Source: Podospora comata
Lineage: Eukaryota; Ascomycota; Sordariomycetes; Sordariales; Podosporaceae
Length of the DNA stretch: 64,000 bases
Reading direction: 5' to 3'
NCBI GenBank assembly: GCA_017354895.1
Contig: CP071499.1
Location: 1,612,001-1,676,000 of the forward strand
Part shown: piece after piece, positions 12,253 through 23,591 of the stretch
Layout: every line of letters begins with the position of its first letter
How positions within the stretch are numbered: position 1 is the first letter of the stretch
Notes under the pieces: model-generated
What the model saw: the letters and a program-made list of their open reading frames with translations, nothing else
Told to the model about the DNA's origin: nothing
The model's database searches: none
Translations under genes and position numbers: made by a program

Positions 12253-14355
12253 ATGTTTACACAACCTGTAGCCTCGCCCACAAACCCGGGGGCTCCGGTA
12301 TCACCTGGTCCAGTCTCGCCCACAAGGACCAGTCGCCTGAGAGGCCTGAGTTACTTTCGTAATTACACCCAGAACCACCTCCTGTCCCGCGAGCACAGCG
12401 CCCACGCCCACACCAACCAGAGCCACCAACAACACCACCAGGCAAACTCCCCGACTCACAATCCATCCTTGAACTCTCCAGCACTCCCATCTCCCGGCCT
12501 GCCTATCCCCCCTCCCACGTCAGAAGCCAGCAGCCATTATAATCATAATAACATCACCAACGCTACTACCAACAACACCCACGGTCACCCCTCGCACACA
12601 AGTCGGTCCAATCCCTTCTTGCAGCCCGCCCCGACACTAGCCCAACCCCTCGTCCTCCCCCCCTCCACCGCATCGCCGACCTCCTCCGGTCTTTTCCCCG
12701 GCGATCCTTCGAATTCTGCCCTCACCGAAAGATCTGGAGGAGTTGGAGGACTTGCCCCTCCCGCCAACACCACCATCATGACCCGGGCTCGTTCCGCCAC
12801 CGTGGGGGATGCCGTTTTGTCGCCCGACCCAGGAAGCTCGAGCGCCGACATCCTCCCCTCGATCCGATTCAGCGCCTTTCACGACACCCGTGCTACTCGC
12901 CCGTCCCTCAAGTTCCCCACCATCTCGCGTACGCTCCCAACTGGCAATGAAGTGATCCGCGTAGGCAGATACTCGGAAAGAGACAACCAGCCCAATATCC
13001 CCAGCAACATGCCTTCTGCGGCGCCCGTAGGGTTTAAGAGCAAGGTTGTGAGTCGACGGCACTGCGAGTTCTGGTACGAGGATGGCAAATGGTACATCAA
13101 GGACGTTAAGAGTAGTTCTGGCACCTTTCTCAACCACATCCGTCTCAGTCCCCCCGGCACCGAGTCGAAGCCATTTGCGGTGAACGATGGTGATATTGTG
13201 CAGCTGGGTATTGACTTCAAGGGCGGGGAGGAAATGATCTTTCGCTGCGTCAAAATGAGGCTTGAACTAAACCGCGGGTGGCAGAATAAACTTAACGCCT
13301 TCAAGTAAGTCTCCTCGTACATGTACACCCAGAAATCTGGGCGCCACCCGCTCGAATACTGGCTTCATGTACTGACACTCTGATGCTAGCCTAACCTCAC
13401 ACAAACGCCTTCGAAACATGACGGCTGGCTCGGCCCAAGACTCTTCAGCTCAGTCTTACACCCAGGACTGCTCAATATGTCTGAATAGCATCGCGGTAAG
13501 TCTTGGTACCCCTGGGCGGACTCCACTTGGTTAGCCAACAAGGTTCTAACTCTGTTGCAGCCATGCCAATCCTTATTCGTCGCTCCATGTTCCCACACAT
13601 GGCATTTCAAATGCATCCGAGCCCTGCTCAACTCCCCATCCTACCCCATTTTTATCTGTCCCAACTGCCGCGCAGCCGCCGATCTTGAGGCCGAAGTAGA
13701 AGACCCCGAAGAATGGGAGCAGCTGGATTCCGACGAAGGGGCCAAGTCCAACCCTGAAGGGACCTTACTAGCCCCCGCTACCAGCGAAGCCCAACCACGA
13801 AAGTCTAGGGAGTCTGTCCGGCCCACCCGACAAGCTACCCTGATTGCGCCGCAGCAACCACCTCTACCAATCCCTGTTCCAGTAATACAAAGCGAAAGTG
13901 AATCAGATGTGGTGATGGTGGATGTTCCGGCACAGCAGCAACAGCAACAGGCACCTCCCGTTGCAGAAATCACACTCATCGACACACGAGAGCCAACAAC
14001 GAGCACAAATGCAAGCCGCCCACCATTTCAACATGCCCAGTCAAGTCCCGTGCCCATTCATCATGCGTCTGGGCACAGGACACCATCTCCTACGGGTCCG
14101 TTAATCGCCGGTAACAACGAGGGGCCGATCACGCCGAGGAATGATGCCGGGCCATGGGTCTTTGACGGAAGTGGGCTGAGGCAGAGGGCGGACGGGGGAG
14201 GAGCAACGGCTCAGGGTGCGCTACCTGCCACTGACACTGCGAGCTTCGAGCGTGTGATGCAGAGTACTAATGAATTTTCTAGGTTGAATGAGCACATCGC
14301 CAGCCAGCAGCAGCAACCAAGTTCACCACGGGTTTTGCCGTCATTAAGAGATTAA
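12253..14355 (+). CDS. DMA1: FHA-RING E3 ubiquitin ligase, Dma1/Dma2 (Chfr-like) family
   Basis: Three exons, 12253-13304, 13390-13495 and 13561-14355, give 650 residues. Introns start GTAAGT or GTAAG and end TAG or CAG. The N-terminal 220 residues are Pro/Ser/Asn/His-rich. An FHA phosphothreonine-binding domain follows at about residues 230-345, with VGRYSERDN, SKVVSRRHCEFW and SSSGTFLNH at the binding face. A RING finger follows at about 375-420, with CSIC, PCSHTWH and CPNC ligands; the second intron interrupts it between CSICLNSIA and PCQSLF. The tail holds a short Gln run. In yeasts this FHA-then-RING order defines Dma1 and Dma2, which restrain mitotic exit and cytokinesis when the spindle is misplaced. 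Family is firm; target proteins here are not known. Confidence 0.93.
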
Positions 14356-15389
14356 GTGGTGTTGTGTTTTGGGGGAGTTCGTTGGAGTTTGGTGTCTCTA
14401 CTACTCACCGCTACTACATATATTTGCTGACGGAAACGAAGGCACGACAGCAGGAATGGGGTGTTGATTCGGTATAAAGCATGTATCTCTCTTTTTTCTT
14501 CTTGTCTGTGAAGAGGACAAGAGAGGGAGAAGGAGGGACAGAGAGGGAAACATTGCGAGTGTTTTTTTTATTTTTTGTTTTATCTTTTATGTTTTTGTTT
14601 TTTTTTGAAATTTGGGCATTAAGAACGGAGTTTTCATATCAATATCTTTTTTCTGATTGGAGTGGGAAGGGGGAGGGGGGGAAACATTGCAACATTGCAA
14701 CACAACACACACAGCAGAAGGAATGGGAGGGGGAGGAAGGTGGAAATCTTTGTTTGCTTTTTTCTTGGATGGGAATGGAAACGGATAATTGACTTTTGGT
14801 TTTGGTTTTTTCTCTCTCTCTCTCACACACGCACTCGCAGTCATCAAGTCCCTCCTCTTGTTTTGCTGCTTTTTTGTTTTCATTGCGGTTGTGTTGATGT
14901 TTTTTGCTCTAGGATATATTATTCATCGCTGAAGAACTGTTGAATATTTGTTGTTATATCCCTTCCCCCCCCCTTCCCCCCCTTCTACTGCTTCATTGCT
15001 GTGTGTTCTGGGTGTTCGATGCAAGGCAGCTAAAGGGAGTTGATTGACTAGGTAGGCACGAAACGAAAAAGCAGAGCGGTTTGCATCGAGTACCTAGCAT
15101 TGATATTCTTTCTGCGTCTGTTTTTCTTGAAAGGAAACAGGGGTTTGGGGAGTACGGGTTGTGGTTTGTGGGATGGAAAAACATGGGCGAGGAAACCTAA
15201 CACAAGTATCTCGAGAGGAGGACTACTGAAGAGTGACCAGGCGGGTTCTTGCAAAGAGGGGCCTATTTTCATAGAGCAGCAGCTTCTTGGAATTTCTACA
15301 AAAAGCCTTCACTTTCTAAGTCTTGACACAACGAAAACAACATTTCCTCCTACGGGGTATTCAAATACTCAAATCTAACCCCTTATCCT
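14356..15389. other. convergent gap with homopurine-homopyrimidine tracts
   Basis: About 1 kb between the stops of DMA1 and VPS16. It contains T-rich runs (14563-14610), a CT and CA microsatellite (about 14810-14833), and a C-rich tract at about 14960-14985 (runs of C broken by TT). No gene supported. Confidence 0.6.
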
Positions 15390-18080
15390 TTACCTCCCCC
15401 TCCCACCAAAAACCTGCCCCCCAACCCGCTCAATCTCCCTCCCCTCGTTCGTCCCCCGTCCCGCCGCCTCCAGCAACCTCAACCACGCGTCCCCATCCTT
15501 CAACTTGACCGCCTCCTCCGCCGCCCTGACCCTCATCCCGCACTTCTCATACATGGTAATCGTAGCCCCCTGCTCCAACCCTGTGCACTTTGGCACAAAA
15601 ACCGCCGCCAGCCTGGGGTTGCCCGCCTGGAGGCACTGGTTGAAGAACGGCTCCCACCCAATCGGGCTCTTTCGCTGTTTGGAAATCTCCTCAATCTCGT
15701 TCCAGTCTCTTTTTGCTACCAGGGCCTGAAGTCTATTGTTACCCTGGTGTTAGTATCTGCAGATGAACAGCGGGAAAAAGAGGGGAGAAACACATACCTA
15801 ACCCACCACGCCACCCTCTCCGGCACTTTGAACTCCCCCTGTATCTTCTTCGCCCTGCCACTGTACCCCAACCGGTAGAGCTTAAACATTGTCTGGTTTA
15901 CGCTCAAGCCCGTAAAGTTATCACCCAGGTCACGGTCGAACCCCTCTTGCATTCTCAGCAGCAAATTCGCTTCCCTCACCGTACCGATCTCGAATGCGTT
16001 CTCCTTGGGGTTATCAGCCAGCAACTTCGCCGCCAAGGCCAACTTATCACCCGCGGTCCTGCTCTCCGGTTGACGTAGCGCCTCCCTCACAAACACCGCC
16101 GCGCCGTCGATACGACGATCGTCTTGATAGTAGAGGTCTTTCAGCATGGCTGTGTCCTCGTGGCCGTCACCGTCTCCCTCGTGAGCAGCTGCTTCAACCA
16201 GGGCGGTGGCGGTAGGGCGGGAGTTGATCACGCGGAAAAACGACGCGAGGGGGAGTTTGCGGCGGAGTTGGTGGAGGACAAAGTAGATGAGGTCTGTGTC
16301 GCCTGATTCGATTGCTTTGTCTAGGGCGAGCTCGTCTTCTTCCATGGAGAGAAGTAGAGGGACTTGTCTACCCGCTCGGGGCTCGTGGTTAAGCAGTTCG
16401 GTAGCTAGACGACCCCTTCCCTCTTCGTAGGCGGCTCTGGCGATGGCTTCGAACGAGATGCCCGGTTTGCCGGAGAGCTTTTCGACTATTTTGCGGCAGG
16501 CGGTGTCGTCGTCTTCGGAGCCGAGGCGGACTTTGGCTGACGCCCAGTGGACGTAGATTTTGTCGGTGGGGAGGCGGAGGTAGGATGCTATGCGGAGAGC
16601 GAGAAGGTATTCATGGCGGTTGAGGAGACGGGTGATGAGTCCCGAGGGCGAGAGGCGTTGGTATTGTTCGTAGGACAAGGGGAGGCCGATTTTGTAGTTG
16701 CGTACAGCATTGAGAACGCGGAGGGTCTCGCACATGTCGACAAAGTCGTCGCTGTTGTAGATATCAAGAACGGATTTGCCAAAGGAAGCGGCTTTGAGGA
16801 GTTGCTTTTGCCAATGTTCACTGAATTCTTGACCGGCAGCGTTGACGCATTTGTCCACTGCTTCGACAAGGTGAGGACGTATGAGCTGGACGTTGTCGTC
16901 GGCCTTTGGGGACTGCATTTCGAGCTGCTCGACGGCATCTAGGAGGATGGATGCCGGCGAGTCTGAGCCCAGTTTGAACACCTCTTCGGTGTCCTCTGGC
17001 ACTTTTTGAAGGAAATCACATCTATCATTGGCAATGATCCTTACACCATCATAGTCTGTCGTTCATTAGCATACGATGAAGGCTGATCTTTAAGGCTACT
17101 CACCAGGTAACAGATGGACACGGCCACTGTCGTAATAGAACTTGGCCGATGACCCATATGGACCAACGAGATGGACCTCGTCTTCCCAAGCGATGACAAC
17201 AGCGTCTTTACCACACCACTCAACGTATTTTGGTGGGATCTTGGATTTGGAGTCATGCTCGCTCAGGTTCTCCTCAAAAGTGCTGTTGATAACGTATACT
17301 CTGCCGGCCTTGGTGTATAAGGCGACAAACTTTCCGTTTGGCGATACAGTGATATGAGTGAAGGGTCCTTGATCCAGGCCTCGATCTTCACAAGCTGTGG
17401 CATCGGAAACATAGATAGTTTGGCCAATGCTCAACAGCACTTCGACAGACCGAGAGTTGGTATATGACGGCGGTATAAGACTCCACGAGTGAACCTCTCC
17501 CTCGGGAGGTGGTGCAAGAAGCTTCGGCCGAGGCTCGCTATATGATGAGATTGAGACGAGAGAGTTGTTGTTCAACAGCGCAACCAGCCCATGGGCATAG
17601 AATCGGCATGACTTGACACCCGAATCCTCAGCACCATTTCCCAGAGAGAACTGTGTAAACTCTCCCTGTAAATCAAAGTAACATCTCACAGTACCGTCGG
17701 CGGTGATGACCAGCAACTTCTCATCCTCAGACCAGCCAAGGCCCTTGATAGAGCCGCTGTCCCATGGGATAGAGAGTATGGGCTCACCCCCAGCGCAGCT
17801 GTAAATGTCGATGCTTGGTTTGGATGTTCTTGTGGGCTGGTAAGCTACCAGTTTGCCTTCATCACGATATAAAGCTGTCGGGTGTCAACATCAATGAACG
17901 GAAACCGGGGACACGCGGGTTGCATCCACACTCACCTATAGCACCGCTATAAGGTGCACCAGCGACGATGTAGTTGTCAAGGTCCAGATCCTGATCAAAA
18001 ACCTGGGTATACAGCTGAATTTTGCGGTAAAAAGACGGGCCAAGCTGTTCCCAGCCTGCAGTTGGATGAGCGACGTCCAT
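15390..18080 (-). CDS. VPS16: Vps16, core subunit of HOPS and CORVET tethering complexes
   Basis: Four exons: 18080-17936, 17874-17104, 17055-15798 and 15732-15390, giving 838 residues, the usual family length. Introns are 61, 48 and 65 bases; the last has an ACTAAC branch site shortly before its TAG end. The N-terminal half reads as the Vps16_N beta-propeller (PILSIPWDSGSIKGLGWSED, then FTHITVSPNGKFVALYTKAG, YVEWCGKDAVVIAWED). The C-terminal half is the alpha-solenoid Vps16_C (LRVLNAVRNYKIGLPLSYEQY, then WASAKVR, LRMQEGFDRDLGDNFTGLSVNQ, and SPIGWEPFFNQCLQAGNPRLA). It would join Vps33 and other class C proteins in vacuole and endosome fusion. The gene is divergent from ATG16. Exons were joined by protein continuity across each junction, such as AIALYRDEGKLVAYQ. 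Confidence 0.95.
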
Positions 18081-18486
18081 CTTTTGTCATCTCCCCATAT
18101 TTGGTCTCTGTGGATGTTGTTTGGTGATGGATAGTGCGGATATCCCAGCAGCACACTGAAGCTCGGGGAGCTCACCGGCCGTGACGCCGCCAGCCCGCCC
18201 AGGCTCCAACTGTGAGCTGGCCCAGTTGACCCCAAAATCCACACTGTGCGCCTCCTGCCGTTTGGACAAATGAGGCAACCCCAACCCCCAAGCTTGACAA
18301 AACCCCTGCCACAATGGCGGGGTTCCAGCTCTAAGCTCACCAGCTCACGTCGTTTGACTCTCACTGCATTGTTGCCCGACTTTAAACTCTCGGGCATCTT
18401 GCTTTCCGTTGCTTTAAACTTGTTTCTCTTCATTCTTGTCTTTGTCGGGCAATACTTCCTTCCATCTATCATCCCATCCCCCAACC
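18081..18486. promoter_or_regulatory. bidirectional promoter of VPS16 and ATG16
   Basis: Only 406 bases separate the two start codons, so a single nucleosome-free region probably serves both genes. A CT-rich stretch before the ATG16 start fits a filamentous-fungal transcription start. No TATA box seen. Confidence 0.6.
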
Positions 18487-18740
18487 ATGCAAAACTGGCG
18501 AACAGAATACATCACCGGAATTAAGGATGCCGAGAAGCAACATCCCGTCAACCGGGAGCTAATCGCAGCATGTCAGTTTTATCCACCCACAAGACCGACA
18601 ACACCACCAACCCCGCTATCACCACCTCCTCTCCCCTCCCCTCCCAACTAACCTCCCTCCTCTCTCAGACTCCCAACTCTGCGACCGCCTCTCCACCCTC
18701 GAAGCCGAAAAAGCCCTCCTCCAATCTCAACTCCAACTCC

Positions 18741-18772
<32 letters not shown>

Positions 18773-19258
18773 CCCCCTCCTTCCTCCTCCCGCAAAACCA
18801 TCACCACCACCCCCCCTCCAACCTCCTCCCCCTCTTCCGACGATACCAGCGCAACCAATACCCGCCTCCGCCTCGACCTAACCGAAGCCCTCCGCTCCAA
18901 ATCCCAATTCCAATCCCGCCTCGCAAGATCCGACGATGAGCTCGCCCGCCTCCGCGCAAAAACCACCTCCGATTCCAAAGCCCTCGCAGACCTGACCGCC
19001 CAAGCCCGGACACTATCCCGCAAACTCCGTGACCGAGAAGAAGAACTTCGCGCGAAAAACAAGCTCGTCGCCGACGTCCAAGATGAGCTCGCCGTGCTAA
19101 ACATGCAGCTCGACCAGGTGGAAAAGCAGCGCGCAAAGAGAGAGGCCGAGTACAACCACCTCTTGAGCCGGTATATGGCGCGCGTGGAGCAGGAGACCGA
19201 GGCGATGAATCTGGAGCATGACAAACCTTCTTCTTCATCAACAAAACAGAAGAGGTGA
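18487..19258 (+). CDS. ATG16: autophagy protein Atg16
   Basis: Two exons, 18487-18571 and 18669-19258, give 224 residues; the intron 18572-18668 is GTCAGT..TCTCAG. The N-terminus MQNWRTEYITGIKDAEKQHPVN, then AAYSQLCDRLSTLEAEKALLQ across the splice, matches the Atg5-binding helix of Atg16. The C-terminal half is a coiled coil (RLRAKTTSDSKAL to LSRYMARVEQE) containing NKLVADVQDELAVLNMQL, which resembles the dimerising segment of fungal Atg16. As in other fungi there is no WD40 domain. Atg16 links to Atg12-Atg5 and directs Atg8 lipidation to the growing autophagosome. A run of 11 Gln followed by a Pro/Ser/Thr-rich spacer sits between the two parts. Product is well supported; exon choice restores the AAY-QL family motif. 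Confidence 0.9.
18739..18773 (+). repeat. (CAA)n polyglutamine-coding repeat in ATG16
   Basis: A near-perfect CAA run encodes about eleven Gln between the Atg5-binding helix and the coiled coil. Pure CAA use makes it prone to length change between strains. Confidence 0.85.
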
Positions 19259-19623
19259 TTTTGCGTGGTGGCAAAGCAATGTTGGCATCAGCCATATTCA
19301 CTGGTGTACTTGTGAAATGTATGGGGATATCTGAACAGAAAAGGTACGTATGCTATACATGCGGTTTCAGTCGCTCGCACTATTCCTTCTCTTCTTTTCC
19401 GCTTCCTCTCTTTCTCCTCCTCCCTTTTTATACATGAAAACAATCCTGACAAGCCATACTCGTGCAAAGTATTCAACGCTTTCAACCTAAACCCAACAAA
19501 CAGACCATATAACCGTCCTCCATTTCCATCCTAGCACCGCGCTTTTTAGAAACGCTCAACGTTTTCAAAAAACAAAAACGCTCCTTGTCCTAACAGAAAC
19601 AAAAGACAAAAGGTACCGGAAAA
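19259..19623. other. convergent gap between ATG16 and DOT1
   Basis: About 365 bases holding both 3' ends, with a CT-rich stretch at about 19380-19425. No other feature. Confidence 0.5.
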
Positions 19624-21262
19624 TTACTTCCTCGTCGAAATACAATACGTCCCCGCCGCCCCCGTCCAGCTGACGTACTCCTCCGGGTACGTCAAGTGCT
19701 CCACATCCAAGATCGACGAAGCGACATCGTTCTCAGCCAGCTTGTTGTCGTGCACAAACGTCTTGAGCGACACAATCTTGCATCCAATCTTGAGGTCGAG
19801 AAACATGTTGACGAGGTTATCGTTGAGCTGCGAGGTGAAGGCCTGGTTGTTCACCAGCACCACATCGGCCCGCTTAAGGGACTCGAGGATCGGTTCGTTC
19901 TTACGGAAATCGCCCCTCTCGAGGTAGACCTTTCCGGGCGCTACCCCCCACAGCCGGCAGCGGGCGGCGAATTCCTTTTTCTGCGCGTCGGCGAGGTTGC
20001 AGGCGTTTTCCATCATTTCGCACCCCCAACTTTCGCAGCCTATTTCGAGGGCTGCTTGGAGCACGACGTTGCCAACGCCGGATCCCAAATCGACAAAAAC
20101 CATGTCCGAGGTTAATTGGGTGCGCTCAAAAATGTCCGAGATGAAGGGGTGAAGGAGCTCGCCGTAGACGTTGTCGGTGCCGTTTTCGTACTTGGCGAGG
20201 AGCTCGACTTTGGGGGCTACGGTGCGGTCGTATACCTGGTCTAGGATGAAGGCGACGAGTTCCTGCGGGACTCCTCGCATGTTTTCTAGGTTCTTGGCGA
20301 TCACACCTTTGCGCTGGAGGGCGAACAGACTTTCGCTATATTCTTTGAGCGCTTCTTTGAAACCCTTGCCGTCGTTTAGATTTTTGCAGCGTTCTAACCG
20401 GCGGTAGATGCCGGAGTTTTGGTCTAGAAACGGGCGGGCTTCCTCTTCGGAGAGGTAGATGGATGCGACGTGGCGGACAACGGTCAGGATGTCTTGAGCG
20501 CCTTCGATCTTGTCTTTACCTTTTACCAGTTCGTATCTGTGGAAGAGGTGGACTGTTAGCTTTTTTCAATGCGCGCATATAGACTTGCACCTTTGTCGAG
20601 AACAAAAGATGGCAGTTGTAGAAGGTAGATATTAATATAGAACAAGCGTACTTCTCCCTGTGGTTCGAGCCCGGGTAGCGCAACCGGACGCCTACCTCAT
20701 CTCTTGACAGTCCCATAACCGGTTGGCACTTTTCGCTGAGGCTGGCGACTTCGACGGCGTGAATTATTGGCAGCAACTCGCCTTCGGACTCCCTGTCGCC
20801 CTTCCACATCTTTGGGTGGCGGACCCGGCGGTTGGGGTCATGTCGTCGCAGCTGTTCGAGACGCTTGAGGCGCTTTCGTGGGTCGAGCTGGTCTTGCCAG
20901 TCGTCGTCGGAGGCGGAGTCAGAATCGGAGTCTGAGTCGAAGGACGGGGAGGCGGGGGAGTGGCTGGCTCGAGGTCGCTTTCGGCTGTTGCTGGATGTAG
21001 ACGAGGAAGGGGCTTTCAGGGCGGAGGATGGGTCGAGGTAGCGGGAGGAGCCATTTTGGGACTTGCGGGCGGAGGGCGGGAGGGGGGATGCGCGCGGTGT
21101 TGAGGTTGTGGAGGGGGATGCGCGCACCGAGGAGGAGGGGATTCGGGAGGTGGAGGGGGGGGCGGAGGTAGGTTTTGGCTTGGGTTTTTCGGGGAGGGTC
21201 TTCTTTACGGCGCGGACTTCGGTTTTTACTTTGAATTTTGATTTTTGGTTGAAGATACTCAT
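19624..21262 (-). CDS. DOT1: histone H3 lysine-79 methyltransferase Dot1
   Basis: Two exons, 21262-20652 and 20536-19624, give 507 residues; the intron 20651-20537 is GTACGC..CCACAG. The N-terminal 190 residues, starting [21 protein letters not shown], are basic and Ser/Pro-rich, with a nuclear-signal-like RKRPR and an acidic stretch [13 protein letters not shown]. The catalytic domain follows: [21 protein letters not shown] joins the exons, then [18 protein letters not shown], the S-adenosylmethionine motif [37 protein letters not shown] and SLKTF. These are Dot1 signatures; the enzyme methylates nucleosomal H3K79 and needs no SET domain. The frame is open upstream of the chosen Met but that part is low-complexity, and the family begins at MSIFNQK. 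Assignment is certain. Confidence 0.95.
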
Positions 21263-23591
21263 CTTCGGGGTGGGACACGCTGGTGAGGCTTCGGGGGCGG
21301 GGGGAGGGGGGGGGGGTTTGTTGGTAAAGTGGAGAAGCAGAGGGTATATGAGGGCGGTTTTGACCAAGAGTAGGAGGAGGAGGGTTGGGCGTAGAGAGGT
21401 GGTTGGAGGGGATCGCAGGTGAAGCTGTATGGAATGGGATCTGGGAACGGAACGGGAGCGACGACGCGTGGCGCTGGCGCGACGGGAATATCGCTGTCGC
21501 AAGTATGAAAGACCGCTGTGAAGACGTCTTAGGTAGTTGGGCTATATGAAGAGTGTCCGCCAAGGGTATAGTCGTCTTGTGGTACCATATAGTCAGGAGA
21601 GGGGTCGTTGCTGGACGTGGGTTGCGGTGGTGGTGAGACACAGGTGTGGGAGGATTTCAGCTCGGTGAGGCGGCAGCGCTCATTTTCTCCCCGCTGAGCG
21701 TCAAGGCAAGGCGGCTTTGGCAGCTGCCGGCTTGCAGAAAGGCCGCGCTAGCGACCCTGCACTGTGGTGCCATTTCTCAAAGTCATGTGACTCGACTTGG
21801 CGGGACAGGTGCGAGTGGGGCAGGCGATAACGAGATAAGACGATATCGTCCGATAAGGAGCACCGATACGGATACAACCTCAGATTCCTGTGTAAGTGGA
21901 CGGTTGGCCTCCTTGTATTATCTCAGAGTACAGCACTGCAGTTTTGAGGCATGCTGATTGTACAAAGTCTCACACACGAGCCACACGAGCCTGCTATGGT
22001 CTCAGTGTGAGGACCCTGTGTATCACCACGCAGCTTACGACGGACTCTCATGGAGATGACCATCTGTCTGCTTCTCAGACCACCACACTGGAGGCCCCTT
22101 GGTACTCTGACGAGTGAGATAGAGCATCTCAACGGCCCTCGAAGCAATTGAAGCTGAATAGACGTGACACGAATCACATGCTCACGTGTAAAAAAGATTG
22201 TTCTGGTCCGTTCTACTGTATCCAGCTGGTTGGGATCACTGATCTACCGGTCTGTGAAGATTTATCTGATCGAAATTGAGGGAATCCAACAAAGGACATT
22301 CGCTCGTGATTGGGAAGCTTGAAGTGCATGCTCGGGGCAGGGGGTGAGGGTAGAAATCATCTCGTCAGGCGACGAGAACAAGCGGCTGCCCACGCCTCTA
22401 GCTCTTGAAGCTCAGGCAAATTAGCTTGAAGGTGGAAATTCGTGGCCAGCAGAAACTGGGATCTTGTACAACAGCAAAAGGTGATGGTAGTGGCTGTAAA
22501 CGCTGTCAAGAAATTGGTGCAATGCCAAGGCCCACATCTATGACGTCATGGATCGCAACGTCCTTCGTTTGCAGCCACAACGTCGCGAGACTGTTGCTTT
22601 GTGCTTCAAAGCCCAATCGTTACGTCAATCTCCCCATTTCCGGGGTGTTTGTCCACAGTGGATTCTGGAGCTGGTTTTACACACGTGTGTGTGGAGGAGG
22701 AGAGCTGTCATCAAAATCCCTGAATGCTCGCCATCTCCACCGAGGAATATTCACAAGCTTAACAGTCGCATTGCCGATCTGAAGCAGTCACAATGGGTAG
22801 ATGGCAGACATGTTCCACACCTCACACGGCGGTCGGCACGCGGGAAGCCGATTCGTTTTATGGGAACCGGCCGCCAAGATGGGTTCAAAATCGGCCAGGT
22901 GGTTCAGGCCATCGAATCAGGGCGGTGGGATCTGGAGAGCTTTGTTTGGGATGACAACAGCCATGGCCCGAAGCTGGAGCTGTGACGCATGCATTGAATC
23001 GCGGGAAGAGCTCGAATCCATGCTGGGCCAGAACCCCTGCCGGTGATCTGCCATCTTCATGGCAGTGTCTCTCACTCTATCCTCTGTGAGCTGCATGCTC
23101 GTGGTGCCGTGTCGTGTAAGGGTTGCAGCTGCTGGCTATTTGCTCTATGCCTCATTGAGGGAAAGGACCAGTCAAACTGGGTGACTGGCAGTGGCTCGAC
23201 GATTCAAGCAGGATCAAGGAAGCCGTCTGTATCTCTCTCCTTCCTTTTGGTATGACGCATTCAATCATTTCACAAGTGCTCCCCACGCTGCAACGTCACT
23301 TCTTGGTCCCTCCTGGTCTTGTCCTCTCTTTTCTTGCTTACTGGTATTAAACGGCCTCCCACCGTCACCCGTGATCATACACCGGTCATCCTCTAAAACC
23401 TCGTTACTTCCCAGACCTTGTCTGCATGTTCCATTTTACCTCGAGACACACGACTCGCAGCATTCGATACCCCGATACCCCGCCCACAGTTTAGTTGTCG
23501 TTTTTTTTTTGATTTTATTTTTTTGAGATACCCCCCGGACTCTACTAGTGATACCCTGTTTCCTATCAGCCAGCCCCCAGATCCAACCGTC
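21263..23591. other. 2.3-kb intergenic region between divergent DOT1 and the DUF5923 gene
   Basis: The region holds both promoters. An open frame at 22548-22985 (145 codons) has no recognisable domain and no good start context, so I do not call it. A long T run (about 23500-23525) and C/T-rich sequence precede the next gene. No tRNA could be folded. Confidence 0.5.

Noticed and set aside
20655-20680. B-box-like GGTTCGAGCCC
   Set aside because: It lies in DOT1 coding sequence (YPGSNHREK) and has no matching A box or cloverleaf.
22548-22985. 145-codon open frame between DOT1 and the DUF5923 gene
   Set aside because: No domain, no splice partner and ordinary composition; likely chance in a GC-moderate gap.
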